A stretch of 64,000 bases of DNA from Maricurvus nonylphenolicus (GTDB taxonomy: Bacteria; Pseudomonadota; Gammaproteobacteria; Pseudomonadales; Cellvibrionaceae). Shown here piece by piece: positions 7,082 through 14,302 of this stretch. Below the pieces are notes generated by a model. That model saw nothing but the letters and a program-made list of their open reading frames with translations, did no database searches and was not told where the DNA came from. Made by a program: the position numbers and the translations under genes. The stretch spans positions 2,542,001 to 2,606,000 of the forward strand of contig NZ_AP031498.1 of assembly GCF_042854845.1 (NCBI RefSeq), written 5' to 3'. Within the stretch, counting starts at the first letter, position 1, and every line of letters starts with the position of its first letter.

Positions 7082-9100
7082 TTAGATTTCTGCTGCTAAA
7101 CGTGTACCTTGATCGATAGCGCGCTTGGCATCCAGCTCGGCAGCCAGATCAGCACCACCAATCAGGTGGTGAGGCTTGTTCAAACCTTCAGCCAATTTGC
7201 TATTGGATTCCTGACCGGCACAGAGGATGATGTTGTCTACATCCAGAACACGGGTTTCGTTACCCACGGTGATGTGCAGACCTTGGTCATCAATCTTGTC
7301 GTAGCTACAACCTGGAACCATTTTCACGCCCTTGTTTACCAGGCCTGCGCGGTGGATCCAGCCAGTGGTTTTACCCAGGCCGCCACCCACTTTGGATTCT
7401 TTTCGTTGTAACAGGTAGATGTCACGCGCTGGAGGCGCAACGTCTGCTTCCACGCCTTCAATACCACCACGAGCTTTCAGGGTCATATCTACACCCCATT
7501 CTTTCATAAAGGCTTCGATATTTTGGCTGGTAGCTTCGCCACTGTGAGCCAGGTATTCGGATACATCAAAACCGATACCGCCGGCACCGATAACAGCCAC
7601 TTTTTTACCTACGGCTTTTTTGTCTTTCAGAACGTCCAGATAGCCCATCACTTTCGGGTGATCAACACCTTCAATTGGAGGAACGCGAGGCGTAATACCG
7701 GTGGCGATAATAACTTCGTCGAAATCACTTTCGTTTAACTGCTCAGCACTCATTGGGCTGTTAAGTTCCAGTTTGACGCCGGTGCGCTCAATTTCGCCTT
7801 TGAAGTAACGCAGAGTCTCGTAGAACTCTTCCTTACCTGGAACCTGCTTGGCAACATTGAACTGACCGCCAATTTCGCTGGCAGCGTCAAACAGGGTGAC
7901 ATCGTGACCGCGCTTGGCAGCAGAGGTAGAGAAAGCCAAACCGGCAGGGCCAGCACCGATCACGGCCAGCTTCTTGGTGCTGGTCGTCGGGATCAGGTTA
8001 ACTTCGGTTTCGTGACAGGCGCGTGGGTTTACCAAACAGCTGGTCATAATGCCGCTGAACACGTGGTCCAGACAAGCCTGGTTACAACCGATACAGGTAT
8101 TGATCTCGTCACTCTTACCGGCAGCGGCTTTGTTTACAAAGTCAGGGTCAGCCAGGAAGGGACGCGCCATGGAAATCATATCGGCATCGCCGCGCTCAAG
8201 AACTTCTTCAGCAACTTCAGGCGTGTTAATACGGTTGGACGTTACAACGGGAATAGACAGTTCTTGCTTGAATTTCGCGGTTACCCAGGTAAATGCAGCG
8301 CGAGGAACTTTGGTGGCAATGGTCGGAATGCGGGCTTCGTGCCAGCCAATACCGGTGTTAATAATAGTGGCGCCAGCTTTTTCAATCGCTTTACCCAGGG
8401 TTACGATTTCTTCGTAATCACTGCCGCCTTCAACCAGATCCAGCATCGACAGACGGTAAATAATAATAAATTCCTCGCCTACGGCTTCACGAACACGGCG
8501 AACAACTTCTACCGGTAGACGCATACGGTTTTCGTAGCTGCCACCCCAGTCATCGTCACGCTGGTTGGTGCGTGCAGCCAGGAATTGGTTCAGGAAGTAA
8601 CCTTCGGAACCCATAATTTCAACGCCGTCGTAGTTGGCTTTTTGAGCCAATACACAGATGTTTACGAAATCAACGATTTGTTGTTCGATTTCGTCTTCGG
8701 TGGCAGCTGAAGGTGTAAAAGGGTTGATCGGTGCTTTAATCGCAGAAGGAGCAATCGGGTTTTCGTTAAACGCATAACGGCCAGTATGCAGAATTTGCAT
8801 ACAGATTTTTCCGCCTTCTTTATGAACCGCTTCAGTAATCTTTTTGTGTTCTTCGGCGTGCTCATCGGTACAGAACTTGGTCAGGTGTTCGTGAGTGCCG
8901 CCACGCGGGTTGGGGCCAAAGCCACCGGTTACGATCAGGCCAACACCACCACGTGCACGCTCACCAAAAAAGGCGGCCATACGCTCGGCGCCGTTTGGTG
9001 CTTCTTCCAGACCCGTGTGCATGGAACCCATCAGGGTACGGTTACGCAACGTGGTAAAACCTAAATCCAGTGGTTCTAACAGTTTTTGATATTGACTCAT
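7082..9100 (-). CDS. fadH: NADPH-dependent 2,4-dienoyl-CoA reductase
   Basis: A 672-residue iron-sulfur flavoprotein needed to degrade unsaturated fatty acids with double bonds at even positions. The N-terminal OYE-like barrel starts with LDLGFTTLRNR and GSMHTGLEE; the 4Fe-4S cysteines follow in CIGCNQACLDHVF with MTSC; the C-terminal half has the FAD/NADPH Rossmann motifs VIGAGPAGLAF and VIGAGGIGFD. Length equals E. coli FadH. The ATG at 9100 is chosen because GGAG sits 6 bases upstream; an ATG at 9106 abuts that site. It lies downstream of the dienoyl-CoA isomerase-like and SnoaL-like genes on the same strand, separated by 122 bases that contain two hairpins. Confidence 0.96.
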   Translation of the reverse strand: MSQYQKLLEPLDLGFTTLRNRTLMGSMHTGLEEAPNGAERMAAFFGERARGGVGLIVTGGFGPNPRGGTHEHLTKFCTDEHAEEHKKITEAVHKEGGKICMQILHTGRYAFNENPIAPSAIKAPINPFTPSAATEDEIEQQIVDFVNICVLAQKANYDGVEIMGSEGYFLNQFLAARTNQRDDDWGGSYENRMRLPVEVVRRVREAVGEEFIIIYRLSMLDLVEGGSDYEEIVTLGKAIEKAGATIINTGIGWHEARIPTIATKVPRAAFTWVTAKFKQELSIPVVTSNRINTPEVAEEVLERGDADMISMARPFLADPDFVNKAAAGKSDEINTCIGCNQACLDHVFSGIMTSCLVNPRACHETEVNLIPTTSTKKLAVIGAGPAGLAFSTSAAKRGHDVTLFDAASEIGGQFNVAKQVPGKEEFYETLRYFKGEIERTGVKLELNSPMSAEQLNESDFDEVIIATGITPRVPPIEGVDHPKVMGYLDVLKDKKAVGKKVAVIGAGGIGFDVSEYLAHSGEATSQNIEAFMKEWGVDMTLKARGGIEGVEADVAPPARDIYLLQRKESKVGGGLGKTTGWIHRAGLVNKGVKMVPGCSYDKIDDQGLHITVGNETRVLDVDNIILCAGQESNSKLAEGLNKPHHLIGGADLAAELDAKRAIDQGTRLAAEI

Positions 9101-9162
9101 TTTCATCTCCGGTAGCAGGCTAATGCTATTTGTTAATCGTTTATGATTTCTGCCAGGGCAGG

Positions 9163-9209
9163 AATCTAAAAATCACGGTTTTAGATTGGGGTCCCGTCTA
9201 TGCGGGACC
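9163..9209. repeat. Two adjacent hairpins upstream of fadH
   Basis: A 9-bp inverted repeat (aatctaaaa at 9163-9171, ttttagatt at 9179-9187) and a 7-bp stem (ggtcccg at 9190-9196, cgggacc at 9203-9209) fill the gap between fadH and the SnoaL-like gene. They could attenuate readthrough into fadH or process the operon mRNA. Confidence 0.5.
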
Positions 9210-9222
9210 TCCAATGTATTTA

Positions 9223-9627
9223 TCAAGGCTTTGGCAAAAAACCAGCATCCTGCAGGTGCTTGGTCATTTTTTCAAAGACGAGCTGCAGGGTGTTAAGTGG
9301 ACGCAGCATAACTTCGAAGTGAACAATTTTTCCTTCTTCGTTCCAGCGAATCAGATCGATACCTTTGAGGTTTTTGCCATCTACAGTGGCAGCAAATTCC
9401 AGGGCCAGGCTGTCTTCGTTAATCCACTGGCGGCGGTATTCGAAGTCTTCAAAGATTTCGATAATCATTTTCAGAATGTAGGCAGTTACATCGCGTCCCA
9501 GTTTAGGTTTCCAAAGCGTAGGTGAGTGAAACTCTACGTTCTCGTCCAGCAGTTCATTGAGCAGATCAAAATCTTTTTCAAAAACAACTTTGTGCCACTG
9601 TTGCAGATTGGTTTCCATATTGCTCAT
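9223..9627 (-). CDS. SnoaL-like / NTF2-fold protein
   Basis: A 134-residue cytoplasmic protein with the small alpha+beta barrel pattern of the SnoaL/NTF2-like superfamily: an N-terminal helix WHKVVFEKDFDLLNELLDENVEFHSP followed by strands with GIDLIRWNEEGKIVHFEVM. Such proteins are isomerases, hydratases or ligand binders; the substrate cannot be read from sequence. It starts three bases after the stop of the upstream crotonase gene, and its GGAGG ribosome site lies inside the last codons of that gene, so translation is probably coupled. The context suggests a role in unsaturated or modified acyl-CoA breakdown. Confidence 0.75.
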   Translation of the reverse strand: MSNMETNLQQWHKVVFEKDFDLLNELLDENVEFHSPTLWKPKLGRDVTAYILKMIIEIFEDFEYRRQWINEDSLALEFAATVDGKNLKGIDLIRWNEEGKIVHFEVMLRPLNTLQLVFEKMTKHLQDAGFLPKP

Positions 9628-9630
9628 GAC

Positions 9631-10479
9631 TTATACCTCCGCCGGAATTACTGGTTCAATTACGTTTAGATCATCGAACTGAGGTTCACGACCTTCCATT
9701 TTCGCGGTAAAGGTTTCCGCCATATCGGTCATTGGTTGGAACATACCGCTCTGCCAGGTGGCCATATACTTCAAGCTGTCTGGCACGCTGTGGTCGCGGG
9801 CATAGTTAAGCATTTCTTTACAGCCGCTTACGGCCAGAGGGGAGCGAGCTGCAATCTGCGCGGCAATTTCCATCACGCCACCGAGCAGGGCTTCCTGATC
9901 TTTAAAGACCTGATTAACCAGGCCGGCTTGTTTGGCTTCCTCTGCATACATACGGCGGCCGGTGTAAGCCAGTTCACGGGTCAGGCCGTGAGAAATCAGG
10001 TGAGGCAGGCGCTGCAGGGTGCCCATATCGGCAGTCATAGCCAGCTTGGTCTCCTCAATACTGAAGAAGGCTTCTTCTGTGCAGTAGCGCATATCGCAGG
10101 CCGCAACCATATCGACGCCACCACCAATACAGCCACCTTGAATGGCTGCCAGGGTAGGCATGCGGACATTTTCAAATACACTCATGATGTCCTGGAGCTG
10201 CAGGACTTTGCGGCGGATGTTTTCATGCTTGCGCCCGAGTTCAGTTGCCTCGTTAAGGGAGCCACCCGTAAATACGGCCAGATCCATACCGGCACAGAAG
10301 TGCTTGCCAGTGGAGGACAGCACAATAACGCGCGCAGAGGCATCATTATCGATCTGTTGTACCGCTTCTGGCAGTTCACGCCAGAAGTCCGGGGTCATGG
10401 CATTGCGCTTTTCCGGGTTGTTTAGCTTTATATGTGCGATCTTGTCGCTTATTTCAACGGTTAGGCTTTTATAGCTCAT
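9631..10479 (-). CDS. Crotonase family, delta(3,5)-delta(2,4)-dienoyl-CoA isomerase-like
   Basis: A 282-residue crotonase-fold enzyme. The run FFSIEETKLAMTADMGTLQRLP closely matches the active-site region of eukaryotic dienoyl-CoA isomerase (ECH1), including a glutamate and an aspartate in the positions that matter there, so double-bond isomerisation is more likely than hydration. The oxyanion-hole segments HFCAGMDLA and GGCIGGGVDM are present. I chose the ATG at 10479 (MSYKSLTVEI); the frame is open further upstream but that part crosses the promoter of the divergent TetR gene. It heads the operon with the SnoaL-like gene and fadH, which would take up its 2,4-dienoyl-CoA product. Confidence 0.85.
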   Translation of the reverse strand: MSYKSLTVEISDKIAHIKLNNPEKRNAMTPDFWRELPEAVQQIDNDASARVIVLSSTGKHFCAGMDLAVFTGGSLNEATELGRKHENIRRKVLQLQDIMSVFENVRMPTLAAIQGGCIGGGVDMVAACDMRYCTEEAFFSIEETKLAMTADMGTLQRLPHLISHGLTRELAYTGRRMYAEEAKQAGLVNQVFKDQEALLGGVMEIAAQIAARSPLAVSGCKEMLNYARDHSVPDSLKYMATWQSGMFQPMTDMAETFTAKMEGREPQFDDLNVIEPVIPAEV

Positions 10480-10519
10480 GGTTGTATTGGCTCTCTCTCG
10501 CCGTGTTTTTAGTTTTAAC

Positions 10520-10575
10520 TGGACGGTGTCAAGTTTGTGTTTGCATAGATTATTGATGAATTTTGACGGTGTCAA
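10520..10575. promoter_or_regulatory. Paired operator half-palindromes between divergent genes
   Basis: The 12-base sequence gacggtgtcaag occurs at 10522-10533 and again at 10565-10576, 43 bases (about four helical turns) apart. The second copy sits in the palindrome ttgac-ggt-gtcaa (10563-10575); the first is the near-palindrome tggac-ggt-gtcaa (10520-10532). Both lie between the isomerase-like gene and the divergent TetR gene and are likely TetR sites. Confidence 0.7.
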
Positions 10576-10597
10576 GATAGGGTGATACATTGTCGCC

Positions 10598-11218
10598 ATG
10601 ACACAGAATGCACAAAACACCGTTAAGAAGGCCTATCACCACGGCGATTTGCGCCAGCAGTTGATCCATCAGGCCGCCAAAATGATTCGCGAAGAGGGGG
10701 AGGCAGCATTATCCATGCGTAAGCTGGCTGCCCAGCTTGGGGTGTCCAGAACCGCTCCCTATCACCACTTTGAAGACAAACAGGCGCTGTTGTGCGCTAT
10801 AGCTGAAGAAGGCTTTCGCCTTTTTGATGAGCATGGTCTTGAAGGCAAGCGCTATGAGAATATAGAAAACTATCTCAGCCACCATATCCGCAGTTATGTC
10901 TTTTTTGCTGTCGAAAACTCTGAGTATTATGACTTGATGTTTGGTGGTCAGATTTGGAAAGCGGAAGGGGGGTTAACCCAATCTCTCAAAGAGCGTTCCT
11001 ATAAGGTATTCCGAACTTACACCGAGCATATGACCAAGTTGACTGAAGGTATGTTGCCGGAAGGTGTGACGCCGCTGCGTTTTGCGCAGGTTACCTGGAG
11101 CACTATGCATGGCCTCAGTCGTTTAATGATTGATGGTATTTATGTTGAGCGCGAGGCGATTGAGGGGATGTGTGATGCCTCGGTAAAGGTGTTGCTACAG
11201 AACCTCAAACTTACTTGA
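10598..11218 (+). CDS. TetR/AcrR family regulator, WHG-type C-terminal domain
   Basis: A 206-residue one-component regulator. The helix-turn-helix is at about residues 35-60 (LSMRKLAAQLGVSRTAPYHHF), and the C-terminal domain contains TWSTMHGLSRLMIDG, resembling the WHG-type TetR C-terminal domain common in regulators of fatty-acid genes. It is divergent from the isomerase/SnoaL/fadH operon, with two matched repeats in the 118-base shared promoter, so it probably represses that operon and itself, responding to an acyl-CoA. The ATG at 10598 is the first in frame. Confidence 0.9.
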   Translation: MTQNAQNTVKKAYHHGDLRQQLIHQAAKMIREEGEAALSMRKLAAQLGVSRTAPYHHFEDKQALLCAIAEEGFRLFDEHGLEGKRYENIENYLSHHIRSYVFFAVENSEYYDLMFGGQIWKAEGGLTQSLKERSYKVFRTYTEHMTKLTEGMLPEGVTPLRFAQVTWSTMHGLSRLMIDGIYVEREAIEGMCDASVKVLLQNLKLT

Positions 11219-11292
11219 TGGAGGTCAATAACCCTTATCCAGGTAAGGCCTATTCTGTATACATGAGTTAATAGCCAAGAGGAGGTAACCTC

Positions 11293-11427
11293 ATGTATAT
11301 GGATGGTGTAGTTGCGTACGGTATTGTGATTGTGGCGTTGACCTGTGTGGTTGTGGGTTATGTAGGCCGCTATATGATTAAGCATATTCGCGAAGATGCG
11401 GAGAAGGCTGAAAAGCAGGCTAACTAA
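11293..11427 (+). CDS. Small single-span membrane protein (44 aa)
   Basis: A short frame MYMDGVVAYGIVIVALTCVV... of 44 residues. It is preceded by a strong AGGAGG ribosome site at ideal spacing and followed by a terminator, which makes it convincing despite its size. One hydrophobic segment (about residues 6-26) is followed by a charged tail rich in K, E and A, so a small inner-membrane protein with the C-terminus probably in the cytoplasm. I do not recognise the family. It lies 74 bases after the TetR stop and may be cotranscribed or have its own promoter. Confidence 0.7.
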   Translation: MYMDGVVAYGIVIVALTCVVVGYVGRYMIKHIREDAEKAEKQAN

Positions 11428-11453
11428 TCGTTAGAAAAAAATTTGTCCGAGGA

Positions 11454-11489
11454 AGGGTTGTTGCACGATGGTGTGACAGCCCTTTTTTT
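11454..11489 (+). terminator. Rho-independent terminator after the small membrane protein
   Basis: An 8-bp stem, agggttgt at 11454-11461 with acagccct at 11476-11483 (one G-U pair), followed by seven T residues. Confidence 0.8.
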
Positions 11490-11520
11490 GTGTTTGAGAT
11501 TTAATGGTGTGCTTGGCCCC

Positions 11521-11685
11521 GGAGTCAGCCGGTAAAGCTGCTCTTCGCGCCCATAAGTGGCAGGCAAAAGTCAGCGCTACGTAAACTCGCAAAAGGCGCT
11601 CAGACAACCTTCGCGACTACCCTGACTTTTGCCTGCCACTTAAGCGATGGGCTGATTGCTACGAGCAGCTTTACCGACTGACTCC
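11521..11685. repeat. Long-hairpin repeat element, copy 1
   Basis: A 165-bp nested inverted repeat. The outer stem pairs 11521-11543 with 11663-11685 (22 of 23 positions). A short middle stem pairs gcccat (11549-11554) with atgggc (11647-11652). The inner stem pairs 11555-11574 with 11622-11641 (20 of 20). The apical loop is 47 bases. A second copy in the same orientation is at 31064-31227, and the two stems differ by matched changes on both arms. No open frame fits it. It lies between the terminators of the small membrane protein and the tRNA operon. It may be a non-autonomous mobile hairpin or a structured RNA gene. Confidence 0.85.
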
Positions 11686-11732
11686 TACCATAGTGCAGGA
11701 TTAGAGTTTATGGTGAGGAAATGGGGGGCAAT

Positions 11733-11766
11733 AAAAAAGCCGATTATCTTTCGATAATCGGCTTTT
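11733..11766 (-). terminator. Terminator after the tRNA-Asp remnant
   Basis: A 14-bp stem (11735-11748 with 11753-11766) with a four-base loop, flanked by A/T runs on both sides. On the minus strand it ends the tRNA transcription unit. Confidence 0.85.
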
Positions 11767-11774
11767 TGGAATAG

Positions 11775-11838
11775 TGGCGGACCGGACGGGACTCGACCCC
11801 GCGGCTGATCGGCGTGCATAGATTGCCCGGTATTCTAA
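11775..11838 (-). pseudogene. Truncated tRNA-Asp copy
   Basis: On the minus strand this segment repeats the 3' two thirds of the neighbouring tRNA-Asp, from the D-loop bases TTAGAATACCGG to the encoded CCA and four bases beyond. The last 26 bases are identical to the intact gene. The anticodon loop is replaced (no GTC), the T-loop has lost one T, and the 5' acceptor arm and D-stem are missing, so it cannot fold into a tRNA. Confidence 0.8.
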
Positions 11839-11851
11839 ATCCTTCGGACAC

Positions 11852-11888
11852 AAAAAAGGCGCTGAATCTTGCGAAGCAGCGCCTTTTT
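11852..11888 (-). terminator. Terminator after tRNA-Asp
   Basis: A 12-bp stem (11853-11864 with 11877-11888), followed on the minus strand by a T-run. It lies between the intact tRNA-Asp and its broken copy, so the copy would be reached only by readthrough. Confidence 0.8.
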
Positions 11889-11896
11889 CTAAATAG

Positions 11897-11973
11897 TGGC
11901 GGACCGGACGGGACTCGAACCCGCGACCCCCGGCGTGACAGGCCGGTATTCTAACCAACTGAACTACCGGTCC
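11897..11973 (-). tRNA. tRNA-Asp (anticodon GTC)
   Basis: 77 bases including an encoded CCA. The acceptor stem GGACCGG pairs with CCGGTCC, the anticodon loop reads CTGTCAC and the T-loop region is GGGTTCGAGTCCC. The sequence is close to E. coli tRNA-Asp throughout. It follows tRNA-Val in a two-gene minus-strand unit. Confidence 0.97.
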
Positions 11974-12019
11974 GCTAATTCTGACAGTTATACAACACTT
12001 CGTGTCACGCTTGAAGTAT

Positions 12020-12095
12020 TGGTGGGTGGTGAGGGGATCGAACCCCCGACCCTCGCCTTGTAAGGGCGATGCTCTCCCAGCTGAGCTAACCACCC
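12020..12095 (-). tRNA. tRNA-Val (anticodon TAC)
   Basis: 76 bases including an encoded CCA. The acceptor stem GGGTGGT pairs with ACCACCC, the D-loop is AGCTCAGCTGGGAGAGC and the anticodon loop is CTTACAA. It is first in the unit, 46 bases upstream of tRNA-Asp. Confidence 0.97.
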
Positions 12096-12114
12096 GCGCT
12101 GTCAGGAGCCGCGT

Positions 12115-12142
12115 ATATTAATGATTTAATTTTTCCCGTCAA
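12115..12142 (-). promoter_or_regulatory. tRNA operon promoter
   Basis: On the minus strand TTGACG (12142-12137) and TAATAT (12120-12115) are separated by 16 bases. The GC-rich stretch ACGCGGC follows the -10 element, as is usual for growth-rate-regulated stable RNA promoters. The tRNA-Val gene begins 19 bases further on. Confidence 0.75.
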
Positions 12143-12298
12143 CGGTTTTTTTGCAATTTTTCCTTTTTATATCAATAGCTTCGATTTTGTATGAATGTTC
12201 ATAGCTTGGGCCACTATGGACGCTGACTTATAGAGGCGGGTGGGGGCAGCTGATATACTCCGGCAGATAATGTGACCGATAAGTGCTAGGGAGTCTTC

Positions 12299-12805
12299 GT
12301 GTTGGGAACCAATTTATTGGCAAAGTGGTGTGCTGCAGTCCTTTTGTGGGGGCTGGCAAGTGCGGCCTGGTCAGTTGTTGATGTATTCGAGTTTAACTCT
12401 GACGTGGATCGTGAACGTTATCTTGAATTAATCGAAGAGATGCGTTGTCCAAAATGCCAGAATCAAAATTTGGCAGGATCGGATTCACCTATCGCGCAGG
12501 ATTTACGCCGTGAGATTCATCGCATGTTGGATGAAGGCAAGTCTGATCAAGAGATCGTTGATTTTATGGTGGCCCGTTACGGCGAGTATGTTTTATACCG
12601 CCCGCGTGTTCAGCGTTCGACCTGGATTCTGTGGGGGCTGCCGCTGGGGCTGGTAACCTTTGGCGTTATCCTGTTGTTGTTGATCGGGCGAAAGCGCAAA
12701 GAGCAGTTAGCGCCGTCCGGTTTAAGTAGTGCTGATGCGGAGCGTTTGCAGGCGCTAAAACAAGAGGCTGAAAAGCGCGCTAAGAACGACAGTAATCAGT
12801 CTTAA
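12299..12805 (+). CDS. ccmH: Cytochrome c maturation protein CcmH
   Basis: A 168-residue membrane-anchored thiol oxidoreductase that acts on apocytochrome c before haem attachment. A signal/anchor segment (about 5-25), the redox motif RCPKCQN (about 49-55), the helical CcmH domain and a C-terminal membrane span (about 105-130) are present. A GTG start at 12299 follows AGGGAG at proper spacing. ccmI follows after 45 bases. The usual upstream genes ccmA-G are not here: the neighbour on the left is a tRNA unit on the other strand, so this pair has been separated from the rest of the system. Confidence 0.92.
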   Translation: MLGTNLLAKWCAAVLLWGLASAAWSVVDVFEFNSDVDRERYLELIEEMRCPKCQNQNLAGSDSPIAQDLRREIHRMLDEGKSDQEIVDFMVARYGEYVLYRPRVQRSTWILWGLPLGLVTFGVILLLLIGRKRKEQLAPSGLSSADAERLQALKQEAEKRAKNDSNQS

Positions 12806-12850
12806 TCAAGACTCAAGACCCTTATATAAGAATCGTTTTAGGAGTAGTTC

Positions 12851-14128
12851 ATGGGGAGTTTTTGGCTTTGGGGCGCTGGGCTGGGATTGCTTGCCAGTGG
12901 TTTTGTGCTCTGGCCTCTGTTGCGACAGGGTAGCAGTTCTACGGCAAATGATGGCACTGCAGCTCGTGATGAGGTGGTACTTGATCTTTATCGTCTGCAT
13001 CTTGAAGACCTGCAAAAGCAGCTCGACGCTGGTGAGATTAGTCAGGACGAGTTTGATAAGTTGAGCCAGGAAAATGAGCTGGCTTTGTTGGAGGATACTG
13101 CGGTAAGCGCCAATGAAACACACCGCTCAGGTGGTAAGTTGGTGTTGTGGCTGATTGCGTTTTTGGTACCAGCCTTGGCAACGATGATGTATTGGCAGCG
13201 GGGTTCGCAAGAGGATCTTGCCATTCAATCTCTGCGACAGGAGCTTATGTCGATTCATTTTGGCTCTGAGGCTGATGTGCAAAAAGCCCAGGTGTTAAGT
13301 CAGCAGCTTAAGCAGCGTATTCATGAACGGGTCAAATCCCAGCCGGACAATCTGCAGTATTGGTACAGTCTGGCTCGCATGTCAGTTGGCGAGGGTGATT
13401 ATGCGCTTGCGGTAGAGGCTTACCAGGCTATTTTGCAGGCCGAGCCGGATAACGCCAAAATGCTTTCAGAATTGGCTCAAGCTCAATTTCTATTGGCTGA
13501 GAACAAGGTTACACCGGTTGTCAGTGGCCTGATTGCCCAGGCCTTGGCCAAGAATCCACAGGAGCCTACAGCGCTGGGTTTGGCTGGCATCGAGGCATTT
13601 GAACAGCAGAATTATGCCTCAGCGGTGACTTATTGGCGTAGGGCTATTGCCCAGTTGGGGCCCAATGCGCCTGGTGCCGAGGCGTTGGAAGGCGGCATTC
13701 AGCGTGCCAGAGCTCTGATGGGCGATGTAACTGAGAGTGATGCCATAGCAGATGCTGCCGCTGATTCGGCCGAGGATGCGGTAGATCAACCTCGCGTGGT
13801 GTTAAATGTATCGCTGGGTGATGCTGCTGAAGCAACACCCGAGCAGCTGGTATATGTCTACGCGCGCGCCTGGCAGGGGCCGAAGATGCCTTTAGCCATT
13901 ACCCGTATACGTGTTGCGGATCTGCCGGCTCAGGTCACCTTGGATAACACTATGTCCATGATGGCCGGTATGAATCTGAGCAGTGTTCCCGAGTTAGAGT
14001 TGGTTGCACGTATTTCCCGTGATGGCGGCCCGGTAGCCCAAGAAGGTGATTGGCAAGCTTCTAAAGGGCCTCTGAGTCTTAGTCAGCTTGAGGATGAACT
14101 AAGCCTGGTTATAGATTCTCAGCTGTAA
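12851..14128 (+). CDS. ccmI: Cytochrome c maturation protein CcmI (TPR domain)
   Basis: A 425-residue apocytochrome c chaperone. Two membrane spans (about residues 5-23 and 98-118) flank a cytoplasmic loop with the CcmI-type LDLYRLHLEDLQKQLDAGEIS segment; a periplasmic TPR region follows (about 165-290, e.g. YWYSLARMSVGEGDYALAVEAYQ) and then a beta-rich C-terminal domain with VYARAWQGPKMPLAITR. A GGAG ribosome site precedes the ATG. It forms an operon with ccmH. Two hairpins follow the stop codon. Confidence 0.9.
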   Translation: MGSFWLWGAGLGLLASGFVLWPLLRQGSSSTANDGTAARDEVVLDLYRLHLEDLQKQLDAGEISQDEFDKLSQENELALLEDTAVSANETHRSGGKLVLWLIAFLVPALATMMYWQRGSQEDLAIQSLRQELMSIHFGSEADVQKAQVLSQQLKQRIHERVKSQPDNLQYWYSLARMSVGEGDYALAVEAYQAILQAEPDNAKMLSELAQAQFLLAENKVTPVVSGLIAQALAKNPQEPTALGLAGIEAFEQQNYASAVTYWRRAIAQLGPNAPGAEALEGGIQRARALMGDVTESDAIADAAADSAEDAVDQPRVVLNVSLGDAAEATPEQLVYVYARAWQGPKMPLAITRIRVADLPAQVTLDNTMSMMAGMNLSSVPELELVARISRDGGPVAQEGDWQASKGPLSLSQLEDELSLVIDSQL

Positions 14129-14143
14129 TAAAAGCCTAAAAAA

Positions 14144-14189
14144 TGCTCGTTTCGAGCAAGGGGTGAGCAGTCTTGTCGGCTGCTTGCCC
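14144..14189 (+). terminator. Two hairpins downstream of ccmI
   Basis: The first stem is tgctcg/cgagca (14144-14158). The second is a 10-bp stem with two G-U pairs (14161-14170 with 14180-14189). No T-run follows, so termination strength is uncertain. Confidence 0.4.
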
Positions 14190-14302
14190 GTCACAAAATT
14201 TCCCACCGGCAAAAGCTGTAATACCCCACTTAAATGTGTAAAATTCGTTCCTTATAGGTCCCGTTTGAGCCCGTTTGGTGCGCTCCGGGCATTGGGGAAT
14301 TA

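Noticed and set aside
11521..11685. CRISPR array or integron attC interpretation of the hairpin repeats
   Set aside because: There are no regularly spaced short repeats, no cas genes and no integrase; the long nested stems do not match either.
11701..12093. 130-residue minus-strand frame
   Set aside because: It translates the tRNA-Asp, its remnant and tRNA-Val; it is not a gene.
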